Below, piece by piece: positions 26,579 to 34,595 of a stretch of DNA of 47,346 nt. The notes under the pieces were generated by a model. It worked only from the letters and a program-made list of their open reading frames with translations. It made no database searches and was not told the origin of the DNA. The first letter of the stretch is position 1; the number at the start of each line of letters is the position of its first letter. The DNA lies in contig JALSJD010000217.1 in NCBI GenBank assembly GCA_026989535.1, forward strand, positions 1 to 47,346, given 5' to 3'. A program made the position numbers and the translations under genes. This DNA is from Cyclobacteriaceae bacterium (GTDB taxonomy: Bacteria; Bacteroidota; Bacteroidia; Cytophagales; Cyclobacteriaceae).

Positions 26579-26628
26579 CAAAAAAATCTTTTTTTAGATT
26601 TCGCAACAAAAATCGTCAGGCTTCTTTA

Positions 26629-26988
26629 TTAGCCTAGATTAAGTTCGATTTGCATTTTTTTAGTAAGCTTTGCCACCACTAAACGATACGAAATATCTAA
26701 CCATTTATAGAGTAATTCATCAGAAACAGAGCCATCTAAAATAACATTGCTCCAATGTTTTTTACTAAAATAAGAAGGCTCCTGCATAGCTGGGTATTTG
26801 GCTCTAAGCTCCTCTATGGTTTCTGGCACACACTTAATGCTAAAGCCCGAAAAGGTATTTATATCCGTTGCTGTAAACATTTTTCCCATTACTTTAAACA
26901 CCAATACATCGGGTAATTTAGGAAATGGGATAGATTCGGTCACCCCTTTTTTTGAGAGGCAGTATAACCGATAATTCTCGATGTTCAT
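26629..26988 (-). CDS. MmcQ/YjbR family protein
   Basis: A 119-residue protein matching the YjbR/CyaY-like fold from end to end: N-terminal IENYRLYCLSKKGVTESIPF, KVMGKMFTATDI, the SIKCVPETIEELRAKYPAMQEP segment, and the signature SYFSKKHWSNVILDGSVSDELLYKWLDISYRLVVAKL. E. coli YjbR suggests a double-winged, DNA-binding-like fold, but no function is established. It precedes the YdjM-like gene on the same strand with a 113-bp gap. Confidence 0.9.
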   Translation of the reverse strand: MNIENYRLYCLSKKGVTESIPFPKLPDVLVFKVMGKMFTATDINTFSGFSIKCVPETIEELRAKYPAMQEPSYFSKKHWSNVILDGSVSDELLYKWLDISYRLVVAKLTKKMQIELNLG

Positions 26989-27043
26989 AAGTTAAAGTTA
27001 TGTATTATTTTTTGGTTGGTGAAACTATCGCTCTTGGCTTATC

Positions 27044-27269
27044 CTGTATAATTCATGAATCTTCGTGATGAACATTTCAAGTGGCTGTTAATCAGGCACT
27101 CACGGAGAATTTCGGAACAGCTTGTCCCGATTTTTTTTTCGGGAGAGGCGTACGCCAGCTGGCGTACGTTGAGTAGCAAAATTTGAGTAAAGCCTGTACC
27201 GTACTTTAGTCGGTATGCCTGAGTGATAGTTAATTGGAATGCGTAATAGATTATTCATGAATTATACAG
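27044..27269. mobile_element. MITE-like element, 226 bp, perfect 17-bp inverted ends
   Basis: CTGTATAATTCATGAAT (27044-27060) and its reverse complement (27253-27269) bound a non-coding segment. Inside are a TCCCGA-T8-TCGGGA hairpin (27125-27144) and a perfect 20-bp palindrome, CGTACGCCAGCTGGCGTACG (27149-27168). The right end has a second, diverged copy at 44901-44951. Confidence 0.65.
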
Positions 27270-27576
27270 TAGGGGTAACACGATAAAAAAGCAGTAAAAC
27301 TAACTACTTTCTGTCCCGAATAGCTATCAGCGATACTCTGGTATTACTTTTTTATGCATGAAGTTCTATATATTAACACAAACTGCTGCAAATCAGACGT
27401 TGTGCTAAATTTATCTTAGTGCTATGCTTTTCGAACATAAACTTCTGATTTATTGCAGTTTGTTTCCTTCTAACTAATTTTTTTGCATAAAGCAGCAGGT
27501 TTAAACAATTGAATAATTTATTTATACTAATTCTAAATAACTAATGCATATCAGTTTTTAGGAGCTGCAAAGGGCA

Positions 27577-27584
27577 TAGTTTTG
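27577..27584 (+). promoter_or_regulatory. -7 promoter element of the CopD-like gene
   Basis: TAGTTTTG fits TAnnTTTG and lies 21 bp before the ATG at 27606. This argues that the in-frame TTG at 27582 is promoter DNA and not a start codon. Confidence 0.5.
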
Positions 27585-27605
27585 TATTTATTATTTATAA
27601 AAAGT

Positions 27606-28043
27606 ATGCACAAATACATTATACTCTTACATGTTTTAGCTGCTACCGTTTGGGTGGGTGGCCATTTAGTTTTGGCCATTGGCATACTGCCATCAGTTGT
27701 TAAATACGGCAATATCGATTTGCTAAATGCCTTTGAGGCTAAATATGAAAAGGTAGGAATTCCGGCACTTATTATTTTGGTTATTACAGGTTTTTATATG
27801 GCCATTAGCTATTTGCCTATTTCGGAGTGGTTCAATTTTAGTAATAATTTAAGCAAGCATATTTCTATAAAAATTATTTTGCTAGGCTTAACGGTAGCGT
27901 TGGCCTTGCATGCACGGTTAAAATTAATTCCAAACCTATCAGTAAATAACTTAATTATTTTAGTGGTTCATATTATTGCAATAACTACTGTAGCTGTAAT
28001 GTTTGTAGTTACTGGGCTTAGTTTTAGGTTAGGATTTTTATAG
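27606..28043 (+). CDS. CopD-like small integral membrane protein
   Basis: A 145-residue protein with four membrane helices. It begins HKYIILLHVLAATVWVGGHLVLAIGILP, the H-x3-A-x2-VW-x-GG motif typical of the CopD/DUF2269-like group, where such His residues may bind haem or copper. Another His (SKHISIKII) lies before helix 3, and HARLKL and VVHIIAITTVAV follow. The precise substrate cannot be told. The start is set at the ATG at 27606 because the upstream TTG falls inside a promoter element. It is convergent with the DUF6249-like gene, with a strong hairpin between them. Confidence 0.75.
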   Translation: MHKYIILLHVLAATVWVGGHLVLAIGILPSVVKYGNIDLLNAFEAKYEKVGIPALIILVITGFYMAISYLPISEWFNFSNNLSKHISIKIILLGLTVALALHARLKLIPNLSVNNLIILVVHIIAITTVAVMFVVTGLSFRLGFL

Positions 28044-28046
28044 TAA

Positions 28047-28080
28047 ACCTCTGTCAAGGTTTTATAACCTTAACAGAGGT
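28047..28080. terminator. Hairpin between convergent genes
   Basis: Arms ACCTCTGT/ACAGAGGT and AAGGTT/AACCTT with one internal mismatch and a TTAT loop make a long stem. It lies 3 bp after the CopD-like stop and 9 bp from the stop of the opposing gene. The U-tract is weak on both strands, but the place suggests a shared terminator. Confidence 0.6.
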
Positions 28081-28089
28081 AGTTGAATA

Positions 28090-28440
28090 CTACTCAGCAT
28101 CCTGTTTCTTTATTTTTCTAATTAAAAAGAAAGAAGCCAATAAGCTTAATCCAGCAAATAAAAATATACCAATAACATAGCCTTGTTCTGAGTTGTGCTC
28201 TAGCCTCAATGTATGTTCTATTATCATACCAAAGGCTGCACCTAACGAAATGCCAATAGCTAAAAGACCCAGCACAATAACAAAATACCAATTATTGCCT
28301 GCGGTACTTTTAAAGAGCTTTGCTTCTGCGCCTGCTTCAATAAGAGCTAATCGCTCTTTGTTTCTGGTAGTTAAATAGTAATATACAATGCCAAATATTG
28401 TTAAAAATATTGCTGGTACTACAATTAATTCAGATCCCAT
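28090..28440 (-). CDS. DUF6249-like membrane protein
   Basis: A 116-residue protein with an N-terminal helix, then the cytoplasmic YYLTTRNKERLALIEAGAEAKLF segment, then two further helices (about residues 52-73 and 87-107) and a basic tail. The TRNKERLALIE-G pattern is common in small Bacteroidota membrane proteins found beside ECF sigma factors. Here it is divergent from one (131-bp gap), which suggests a link to that sigma/anti-sigma pair, but the role is unknown. Confidence 0.7.
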   Translation of the reverse strand: MGSELIVVPAIFLTIFGIVYYYLTTRNKERLALIEAGAEAKLFKSTAGNNWYFVIVLGLLAIGISLGAAFGMIIEHTLRLEHNSEQGYVIGIFLFAGLSLLASFFLIRKIKKQDAE

Positions 28441-28571
28441 AGTGTTTTTGAGTTTTATGTTTAAAATTTGAGTTCAACCAATTAGACAACGGAATGTGTA
28501 AAGCGGTTGCAAATTTTAAAAAGTTTAACTTTATTGTAACCGGTAATGCAGATGTGGGGTCTATACCTTAA

Positions 28572-29150
28572 GTGAACGACACAGAAAAAAGTAAGCAGCT
28601 TATACATAAGGTGAAACAAGGAAATATTGATGCGTTTCGACTTTTAGTTGAAAACCATCAGCACTTGGCCTATACAGTTGCATTTAATATTGTAAAAAAT
28701 AAACAGGATGCAGAAGAAGTAGTTCAAGACTCGTTTGTTAAAGTATTTTCAAAAATTAGCCAGTTTAAAGAAAATGCTAAGTTTTCCAGTTGGTTGTTTA
28801 AAATTGTATATAATACAGCTTTATCTCGTATTCGTAAAAAGAAATTAGCCGTTTATACATTAGAGCCTGAAGAGTATGGCATTAAACATGGGGTAAGTTT
28901 ACATAGTGGCTGGGACAATTTAGTAGCAAAGGATCAGCAGGTTTATATTAAAAAAGCGATGGATAACTTATCGGATAAAGATAAATTGGTGCTTACATTA
29001 TTTTATTTAGCAGAGGAAAGCTTACAGGAAATTTGTAAGATTACGGATGAAAAGAAAACGACCGTAAAAGCAAGGCTGCATCGTGCTCGTGCTAAAATGT
29101 ACACTCAGCTAACTGGGCTGTTAAAAGATGAATTAACTGTGTTGATATGA
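28572..29150 (+). CDS. ECF RNA polymerase sigma factor
   Basis: A 192-residue group 4 sigma factor. Region 2 is FRLLVENHQHLAYTVAFNIV...AEEVVQDSFVKVFSKISQFK with FSSWLFKIVYNTALSRIRK (about residues 17-95). Region 4 is LSDKDKLVLTLFYLAEESLQEI and TTVKARLHRARAKM (about 135-180). The start is GTG at 28572; no upstream in-frame ATG gives a better N-terminus. The stop overlaps the next gene in ATGA, so the two are translationally coupled, and the partner is likely its regulator. Confidence 0.92.
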   Translation: MNDTEKSKQLIHKVKQGNIDAFRLLVENHQHLAYTVAFNIVKNKQDAEEVVQDSFVKVFSKISQFKENAKFSSWLFKIVYNTALSRIRKKKLAVYTLEPEEYGIKHGVSLHSGWDNLVAKDQQVYIKKAMDNLSDKDKLVLTLFYLAEESLQEICKITDEKKTTVKARLHRARAKMYTQLTGLLKDELTVLI

Positions 29151-29503
29151 AAAAATTAGAGCAAGATAAGGAAATTAAAAAAATAGTAACAAACGGTTTG
29201 TTAAAAAAAGCACCCACTGGAATGGTTGATAGAATTATGGCTAATATTGCTGTGAGCCCGGCAAGAAGAACTTCGATAACGCCTGTGGAACCCAACCCAT
29301 TAATTGCTGCCATTTTGCCTGTGTTAATAATTGCATTATTGGTGTTGGGGTTGGTGTTAAAGCCCAAAGCAATGTTTTCTTTTTCATGGGTTTCATCAAT
29401 CGAGTTAACAATTAACCCAATATGGATTGCGCCTGTAGTTGCTGCTGCCCTTACAGTTTGGGGGTATATTATTATTACGAAGCACCAGGATTCTAACACC
29501 TGA
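29147..29503 (+). CDS. Small membrane protein, putative anti-sigma partner
   Basis: A 118-residue protein with a cytoplasmic N-terminus (KKLEQDKEIKKIVTNGLLKKAPTGMVDRIM) and two membrane helices (about residues 53-70 and 88-110). It overlaps the ECF sigma gene by ATGA. There is no classical anti-sigma zinc motif; the role is inferred from the position and topology. It ends only 4 bp from the stop of the opposing beta-barrel gene, leaving no room for a separate terminator. Confidence 0.7.
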   Translation: MKKLEQDKEIKKIVTNGLLKKAPTGMVDRIMANIAVSPARRTSITPVEPNPLIAAILPVLIIALLVLGLVLKPKAMFSFSWVSSIELTINPIWIAPVVAAALTVWGYIIITKHQDSNT

Positions 29504-29507
29504 ATCA

Positions 29508-30539
29508 TTAAAACGTAAAAATTAAAGTGGTACTTAAAAAATTATTTAAAGAGGTATCTAATTCTTCGTTGGGTAATGCCACAGGCAAATTGAGTGTATA
29601 ATTTACCATTAGTGAGATTTTTTTTACCGTAAATATTACTGGCATAAAAAGCGAATAGTTCATAATGCCAAAAGCATTTGTTTCAATAGGGTACGATAGT
29701 GCTGCTTCTAATTCGTCTGGATGATTTATTTGCAGGTATCTAAATTTTTTGCGCCCAATACGATTAATTAATTGTTTTGCTTGTGTGGCATTAATTTGCC
29801 ACGAAACCACATTGGCATTGCCCATTAATAACGATAGGTTAGGCGTAAAACTAACCCTGTCAAAAATCCACCAATTACCCTTAGCAAATGTGTATGAAGT
29901 GTTTAATCTAATACGGTGTGCTGTTTCTTTACCAAAAGTAAACGAGTAGTCTATACCAAAACTTAATTTTTTTAGGTAGTAATTGGTAGAAGCATTAATG
30001 GCATCTGTAAACGGAAAACTGATGGCATCACCTTCGGTTTTAGCATAAAAATAGTGGCTATACGAAGCCCAGTAACTCCAATTAGGAGCAAAATTGCCCA
30101 TATAGCCAACATCAATAATAGTGGTGTTATAATTTGGTACTCGATCACTGTTCCAATAGCCCGATACATCTGCAAAAACACCCGATTTATGATAGTAAGA
30201 CACCCCAGCATTAAACCCATATTGGTTAATTCCTATGGTTCTGCCCGCATTTGTAATTTGGCCTGAGTATCCAATTCTAGTCGAAAATGATGATTTAATG
30301 TATTTTTCGCCCATTAAATCATCAAGCAATTGCATAAATGAAGCAGAGTCAGAAGTTAGTTCATCAAGCAAAAGAGAATCGAAATATAAGTATTCGGATA
30401 AAAGAGAATCGTAATTAATTAATAAGGTGTCCTCTTGATTCCAAATTTGTGCTTGTAATTTTGGGGAGGGCAGCAAACAGAAAAAGCCCCAAAGGGCTAA
30501 AGAGAGTATGTTGTGTATATTTTTGGGTGTTAAAGCCAT
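29508..30539 (-). CDS. Outer-membrane beta-barrel protein of unknown function
   Basis: A 343-residue protein with a signal peptide (about residues 1-31, ending LQAQ) and then a Ser/Asp/Leu-rich linker (DSLLSEYLYFDSLLLDELTSDSAS). Alternating amphipathic strands rich in Tyr, Trp and Asn run to a C-terminal TLIFTF with terminal Phe, as in outer-membrane barrels. Strand regions include SFSTRIGYSG, QYGFNAGVSYYHKSG, FGIDYSFTFG and KISLMVNYTLNLPVAL. No family is recognised. It lies 108 bp downstream of the Spy-like gene on the same strand, with a hairpin between them. Confidence 0.75.
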   Translation of the reverse strand: MALTPKNIHNILSLALWGFFCLLPSPKLQAQIWNQEDTLLINYDSLLSEYLYFDSLLLDELTSDSASFMQLLDDLMGEKYIKSSFSTRIGYSGQITNAGRTIGINQYGFNAGVSYYHKSGVFADVSGYWNSDRVPNYNTTIIDVGYMGNFAPNWSYWASYSHYFYAKTEGDAISFPFTDAINASTNYYLKKLSFGIDYSFTFGKETAHRIRLNTSYTFAKGNWWIFDRVSFTPNLSLLMGNANVVSWQINATQAKQLINRIGRKKFRYLQINHPDELEAALSYPIETNAFGIMNYSLFMPVIFTVKKISLMVNYTLNLPVALPNEELDTSLNNFLSTTLIFTF

Positions 30540-30580
30540 TAATAAAGATTCCCTTAAGTTAATCTAAAAACTGCTCCTAT

Positions 30581-30616
30581 TCCTGCTTTTGCTTTGCTAA
30601 AGTTGCAAGGGCAGGA
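30581..30616 (-). terminator. Hairpin after the Spy-like gene
   Basis: On the minus strand TCCTGC-CC-TTGC pairs with GCAA-AA-GCAGGA around a 12-nt loop, and a T5 run comes about 10 nt later. It lies 32 bp past the Spy-like stop and may end the sigma operon or attenuate read-through. Confidence 0.4.
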
Positions 30617-30647
30617 GTAGTTGTTTATTAAAATTTATAGACAAACA

Positions 30648-31157
30648 CTAATTATTCCCCTGCTGTCTCCTTTGCTCTCGCTGGTTCATCATTTGATTGC
30701 GCTGCAACTGTTGTCGTTTACGTTGCTCCAGCCTGTTTAAAATCATCTTCCTAAAATCATCTTCTGCCTTTTTTAACGCTACCATTTGCCTGGCACTAAT
30801 CACATCATTAATTCTGTTTACATATTTATTTTCTAAATCAAGTTTATCCTGCTTAAATTTTTGATGTGCTCGCACTAATTTTTTACTTTGCTCTTCGGTA
30901 AGATTTTGCATGTCTATGCCCTTGCGGGTTTGCAGCATTTGTTGTTGCATAGCCCTTCTTTCCTGGGCAAACTGGTTGTATAAAGGCCAAAATTTTTCGG
31001 CTTGTGCCGGGCTTAGGTTTAACCTTTCGGTTATCATAGCGATTCTGGCAGCTTCTAATTTAGATTTGGCATTGCCATTGCCATTAGGGGTTGGGTTTTG
31101 AGCCCAGCCAGTTAAGGTGGTAGCCATTAAAACGATTATAATTAATATCTTTTTCAT
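30648..31157 (-). CDS. Spy/CpxP-like periplasmic protein
   Basis: A 169-residue protein with a cleavable signal peptide (about residues 1-19, ending GWAQ). A long helical hairpin carries two LTxxQ-like repeats: LNLSPAQAEKFWPLYNQF and MQNLTEEQSKKLVRAHQKF. The C-terminus is very rich in Arg, Gln and Met. Spy and CpxP are periplasmic chaperone-like stress sensors induced by envelope stress. Its place as third gene after an ECF sigma factor and a membrane protein suggests it is a sensor or a target of that sigma factor. Confidence 0.82.
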   Translation of the reverse strand: MKKILIIIVLMATTLTGWAQNPTPNGNGNAKSKLEAARIAMITERLNLSPAQAEKFWPLYNQFAQERRAMQQQMLQTRKGIDMQNLTEEQSKKLVRAHQKFKQDKLDLENKYVNRINDVISARQMVALKKAEDDFRKMILNRLEQRKRQQLQRNQMMNQREQRRQQGNN

Positions 31158-31199
31158 CTGTTTATATTTTGCGAAACCTAGTTAATTATGCCAAAACAC

Positions 31200-31664
31200 T
31201 TATATATTTTCTAATTTTTGGAGGTTAAAATCTCCTATTAATATTTCTAATTCTTCGTCTGATATATTTTTCAATTCCACCGAAAAATCATCAATTTGTT
31301 CCCCTTCAAACGAAACAAGTTCTAAAAAATCTTCGCTCGATAAGTCTGTTTGATCCAAATACTCAACCATTTCTTCGGTGCTTATTTCTGCAAGCATCAA
31401 TTCGATATTATTATCTGTAATGGGTGAACTTTGCTGAAATTTATAACCAACATAGCCCACAATAAACACTAATAACAAGGCTGGAAGAGCCAATTTAAGT
31501 ACTAATCCTTTTGAAAACACAAAAGATGGCTTGGTGCTTTCTATGGCTTTGGCCTGTATAATGGTTGGCAGTGAATCAAAATAACCATCAGGCACCGAAA
31601 AAGTCTCTCTTTTAGAGGTGTCTTCTAATTTAAATGATTTTTTATGTGGGTTATTTGTTTCCAT
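31200..31664 (-). CDS. Single-span membrane protein, putative anti-sigma factor
   Basis: A 154-residue protein with a ~48-residue N-terminal cytoplasmic part (SFKLEDTSKRETFSVPDGYFDSLPTII), one membrane helix (about residues 51-70, LVLKLALPALLLVFIVGYVG) and an acidic extracytoplasmic domain. FSVPDGYFDSLP is a motif often seen in Bacteroidota proteins encoded next to ECF sigma factors. It lies between the sigma gene (33-bp gap) and the Spy-like gene, as expected for an anti-sigma factor reading envelope state. Confidence 0.78.
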   Translation of the reverse strand: METNNPHKKSFKLEDTSKRETFSVPDGYFDSLPTIIQAKAIESTKPSFVFSKGLVLKLALPALLLVFIVGYVGYKFQQSSPITDNNIELMLAEISTEEMVEYLDQTDLSSEDFLELVSFEGEQIDDFSVELKNISDEELEILIGDFNLQKLENI

Positions 31665-31697
31665 TACGTTGGTTTGATTTATTTACGGACCAAAGGT

Positions 31698-32237
31698 TTA
31701 ATTATTGGTTAAAATTTCTTCGATTTTTTTTACGGCATGGTGGTAGCTTGCCTTAAGTGCTCCTACACTAGTGTTGGTTATTTCGGCAATCTGGTCGTAT
31801 TTCATATCATCATAATATTTCATATTAAAAACGATGCGTTGTTTATCTGGTAGTTTAAGTAGTGCTTTTTGAAGTTTTATTTGAACTTCATCTCCCGAAT
31901 AATGGTGTCCACTATCTATATGAGTAGATAGCTCTTTTTCAACATCCACTAAAGGAAGAAAAAACCGTTTTTTCTTTTTGTTCAAAAAACTCAAACACTC
32001 GTTGGTAGCAATGCGGTATATCCATGTATAAAGTTGAGAGTCTCCTCTAAATTTATCGAGGTACTTCCATACTTTAACAAATACTTCTTGTACTAAATCA
32101 TCGGAGTCCTCGTGGCTAATCACCATTTTGCGAATATGCCAATAGATACGTTCTTGGTATTTTCGTACCAGTAAATTAAAGGCATAATTTTTTGTGTCTT
32201 CATTTTTTAACTTTTCTATCAGCTCCGAATCTTCCAA
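31698..32237 (-). CDS. ECF RNA polymerase sigma factor
   Basis: A 179-residue group 4 sigma factor. Region 2 is FNLLVRKYQERIYWHIRKMV...DSDDLVQEVFVKVWKYLDKFR with LYTWIYRIATNECLSFLNKKKKR. Region 4 is LPDKQRIVFNMKYYDDMKYDQIAEITNTSVGALKASYHHAVKKI. It is first of a three-gene set: sigma, membrane protein, Spy-like protein. The ATG at 32237 matches the usual N-terminus. No TAnnTTTG is seen immediately upstream, so an autoregulated ECF promoter is possible. Confidence 0.93.
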   Translation of the reverse strand: MEDSELIEKLKNEDTKNYAFNLLVRKYQERIYWHIRKMVISHEDSDDLVQEVFVKVWKYLDKFRGDSQLYTWIYRIATNECLSFLNKKKKRFFLPLVDVEKELSTHIDSGHHYSGDEVQIKLQKALLKLPDKQRIVFNMKYYDDMKYDQIAEITNTSVGALKASYHHAVKKIEEILTNN

Positions 32238-32309
32238 AATGCAGTAGTGTTGAGATAGTGATTAGAGTAGTAAAAGGGGTAAAGGTTTAAATGCCTTTTG
32301 AAGATAATT

Positions 32310-33248
32310 TTAGAGTTGCCTTATTCTATCCATAAATCCTTCAAAGTCGCCCTTCTTACGCACCATTAATATAGGAAACTCCTTTTCGTTTCTAATTAGT
32401 TTTTCTGCAACGCTGCCTAGCAAGAGAGCCGCAGTCGTTTTTCCTCTGGAACCCATAATAATGCCATCCACATTTTCTTTTTTTGCAAAGTTTCTAATGT
32501 ACGAAATTTTATTATCATTGGTATTATTAGAATAGACAGGTCTTAATTTTACGCCTTTGGTATCTAAATTTTTAATAAAATCTTTAAAGTTTTTAATGGC
32601 ATGCTTCTTCATTATTTCTGCAAACTCATCCCTGGATTTGCCCGAGTAATGATAGCCCGATGGAACAGTATAAACATTTTGACAGATTATTTCAACGGGT
32701 TCTTTTATTCTTGAAGCAATTAAAATAGCCCTTTCTAGCGCTTGCTTCGAGTAGCCTGAAAAATCGATAGGAACTAGGAATTTTTTAATAGTATGGTTGC
32801 TTTTTAGGCGCGAGCTACCACCAATTGGTACAGTTAATACATGGCAAGGAGCTCTTCGTGCTAACTTGCTTGTAAAAGTGCCACCTCCATGTTTAAGTTC
32901 TTTGCTTCCAGCCATTACCATATCAATGTTTTCGGCTTTTATAGCCTTTAACAAAGGTTTAATGCTGTTTGCTTCTTGGGTAATGGTAAACTTGGTATTT
33001 ACGTTACGTTTGGGGTTAAAATGAGATTTTATTACCTCTTCTATTTCGTTTTTTCGTTGTTTTATGGTTTCTTTTTCTAGGTTCGGAAACTCCTTTCTCA
33101 TGCTTGCTGAGAGACTAAACTCTACATCGTGCATAAAATGCACATCGGTAACTTCTGTAATGTTTACAAAAAACTGAGCATAATCCACAATTTCGCTGTC
33201 AAGTGGAGAATGGTCAAGAGCCACTAAAATTTTTCGAATAGGTTGCAT
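32310..33248 (-). CDS. Universal stress protein with two UspA domains
   Basis: A 312-residue tandem UspA protein. Domain 1 begins KILVALDHSPLDSEIVDYAQFF and has VMAGSKELKHGGGTFTSKLARRAPCHVLTVP. Domain 2 begins KFLVPIDFSGYSKQALERAILIA and ends GIIMGSRGKTTAALLLGSVAEKLI, with the Gly-rich nucleotide loop of ATP-binding UspA proteins (one residue shorter than the classical spacing). It is monocistronic, 72 bp upstream of the second ECF sigma gene on the same strand. Confidence 0.92.
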   Translation of the reverse strand: MQPIRKILVALDHSPLDSEIVDYAQFFVNITEVTDVHFMHDVEFSLSASMRKEFPNLEKETIKQRKNEIEEVIKSHFNPKRNVNTKFTITQEANSIKPLLKAIKAENIDMVMAGSKELKHGGGTFTSKLARRAPCHVLTVPIGGSSRLKSNHTIKKFLVPIDFSGYSKQALERAILIASRIKEPVEIICQNVYTVPSGYHYSGKSRDEFAEIMKKHAIKNFKDFIKNLDTKGVKLRPVYSNNTNDNKISYIRNFAKKENVDGIIMGSRGKTTAALLLGSVAEKLIRNEKEFPILMVRKKGDFEGFMDRIRQL

Positions 33249-33287
33249 AATCTATAAGGTATGGTTTTAAAAGTTGAAAGTAGTGAA

Positions 33288-34361
33288 TTACCACGTCTCT
33301 AACAAATCTGTTAGCATTTCAAATTGTTCTTTCGAGTGCGTAGGAAAGTTTGCAATTCGCACTTGGGTATCTTTCATTTTACCATAGCCTGTGCCAACAA
33401 TCAATTTTTTATTGGCCAAAAATCGAATTAATTCTTGGGTGCATCCTTCGGTATTTAGCACAATTATGGTATCAGATCTTAGCGTTTTATCTTTAACTAG
33501 CAGATTTAGTTTGGCGTGCTCCTCGGCCATCTTATAAAAAATGGCTGATTTATACTTTATTTCACTTCTAATTATTTGAATACCTCTATTGGCCATATCG
33601 GCTGTAACTTGGGCTAGCAAATAGATGTTTAGCACATTAGGGGTAGATACTGTTTGGTAGTTATTGGCTTGCTTAACTAAAGCAAGCAAATTATGATAAG
33701 AAATTAATTCGGTTTTACTTTTTAAAACTTCTTCAGCCCTCGCAATACAACGGTCATTTACCAACCAAATACCTAAGCCTGCCGGTAATCCAAAACATTT
33801 TTGCACGGATACATACAGTGCATCAATTTTAGCATAATCTATAGCTACATAAGGAAGTGACGAAACAGCATCAATTGAAATAATGGCTCCCGGGTTTTCT
33901 TCTCTTATTTTATAAATGGTATCTAAAGGGGTGGCAACACCAGTACTTGTTTCATTATGGGTAATGGCAATATGGTCGGCTTGCTTTACTAGGTCATAAT
34001 CAATTTCCGGAAAACTTCCCCACTCAGCACTTATGAGTGTGGCTTTTTTATCGGAATTAGTAACCACCTTGTAAAATTTTTCTGAAAAAGCACCATTTAC
34101 AATATGCAACGATTTTTCTTTAATTAAACTCTCTGTAGATAAATCCCATACCTCAGTAGCTGAGTTTGTAAAAAGTACGTTATAATTATCAGGTAGTTGT
34201 AATAAGGTTCTTAAATTGGTATCAACTTGTTGGTAAATATCTTTAAACCGATTGCCACGGTGCGATATGGAGGCCACACCTGTGCGTAGTGCTGTTTTAA
34301 GGTGTTGTTCAACGGTGTAGTATAAGCCCGAAGGCCCTGGTGTAAAATAGGTTTGATGCAT
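33288..34361 (-). CDS. Class V aminotransferase, phosphoserine-aminotransferase-like
   Basis: A 357-residue PLP enzyme. It has an N-terminal TPGPSGLY and SHRGNRFKDIY typical of SerC-type enzymes, TNSATEVWDLS as the PLP phosphate loop, THNETSTGV, ISIDAVSSLP (PLP-ring Asp) and the Schiff-base Lys in SVQKCFGLPAGLG (about residue 190). The C-terminal domain ends VRIANFPTHSKEQFEMLTDLL. Phosphoserine aminotransferase is the best reading, but alanine-glyoxylate-type activity cannot be excluded. It is monocistronic with a TATTTTTG -7 candidate just upstream. Confidence 0.82.
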   Translation of the reverse strand: MHQTYFTPGPSGLYYTVEQHLKTALRTGVASISHRGNRFKDIYQQVDTNLRTLLQLPDNYNVLFTNSATEVWDLSTESLIKEKSLHIVNGAFSEKFYKVVTNSDKKATLISAEWGSFPEIDYDLVKQADHIAITHNETSTGVATPLDTIYKIREENPGAIISIDAVSSLPYVAIDYAKIDALYVSVQKCFGLPAGLGIWLVNDRCIARAEEVLKSKTELISYHNLLALVKQANNYQTVSTPNVLNIYLLAQVTADMANRGIQIIRSEIKYKSAIFYKMAEEHAKLNLLVKDKTLRSDTIIVLNTEGCTQELIRFLANKKLIVGTGYGKMKDTQVRIANFPTHSKEQFEMLTDLLETW

Positions 34362-34388
34362 CCAATTATTAAATTATCTTTTCTGGTA

Positions 34389-34396
34389 CAAAAATA
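34389..34396 (-). promoter_or_regulatory. -7 element candidate of the aminotransferase gene
   Basis: TATTTTTG on the minus strand fits TAnnTTTG, 28 bp upstream of the start codon. The -33 region is AT-rich without a clear TTG. Confidence 0.4.
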
Positions 34397-34595
34397 ATTT
34401 AATCAAATTTGGAATTAATGTAAAGCCAATTAATTATTTTTGAGTAGCCACACAGATTCAACTGGTTCGGTTAACCAACATTAAGAATGAAACCGAGTGA
34501 TGTTACCGGCAAAATAAGGCCTCAACCCCTTGGGTTTAGCTTTGCTAACAGTGGACTATTGACCCGGCTAACTAGCTCAAATCCTGAATTCAGGG

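Larger units (their letters stand above)
26989..27605. other. Gene-free stretch of about 617 bp
   Basis: Holds the inverted-repeat element at 27044-27269. Beyond it, the AT-rich 27290-27500 part has weak imperfect inverted words (for example around AAACTGCTGCAAATCAGA at 27385-27402 and CTGATTTATTGCAGTTTG at 27447-27464). No coding sequence is recognised. Confidence 0.5.

Noticed and set aside
34440-34595. GGTTAACC and CTGAATTCAG palindromes between the aminotransferase and YheT genes
   Set aside because: Short palindromes without repeat copies or gene context; no support for a function.
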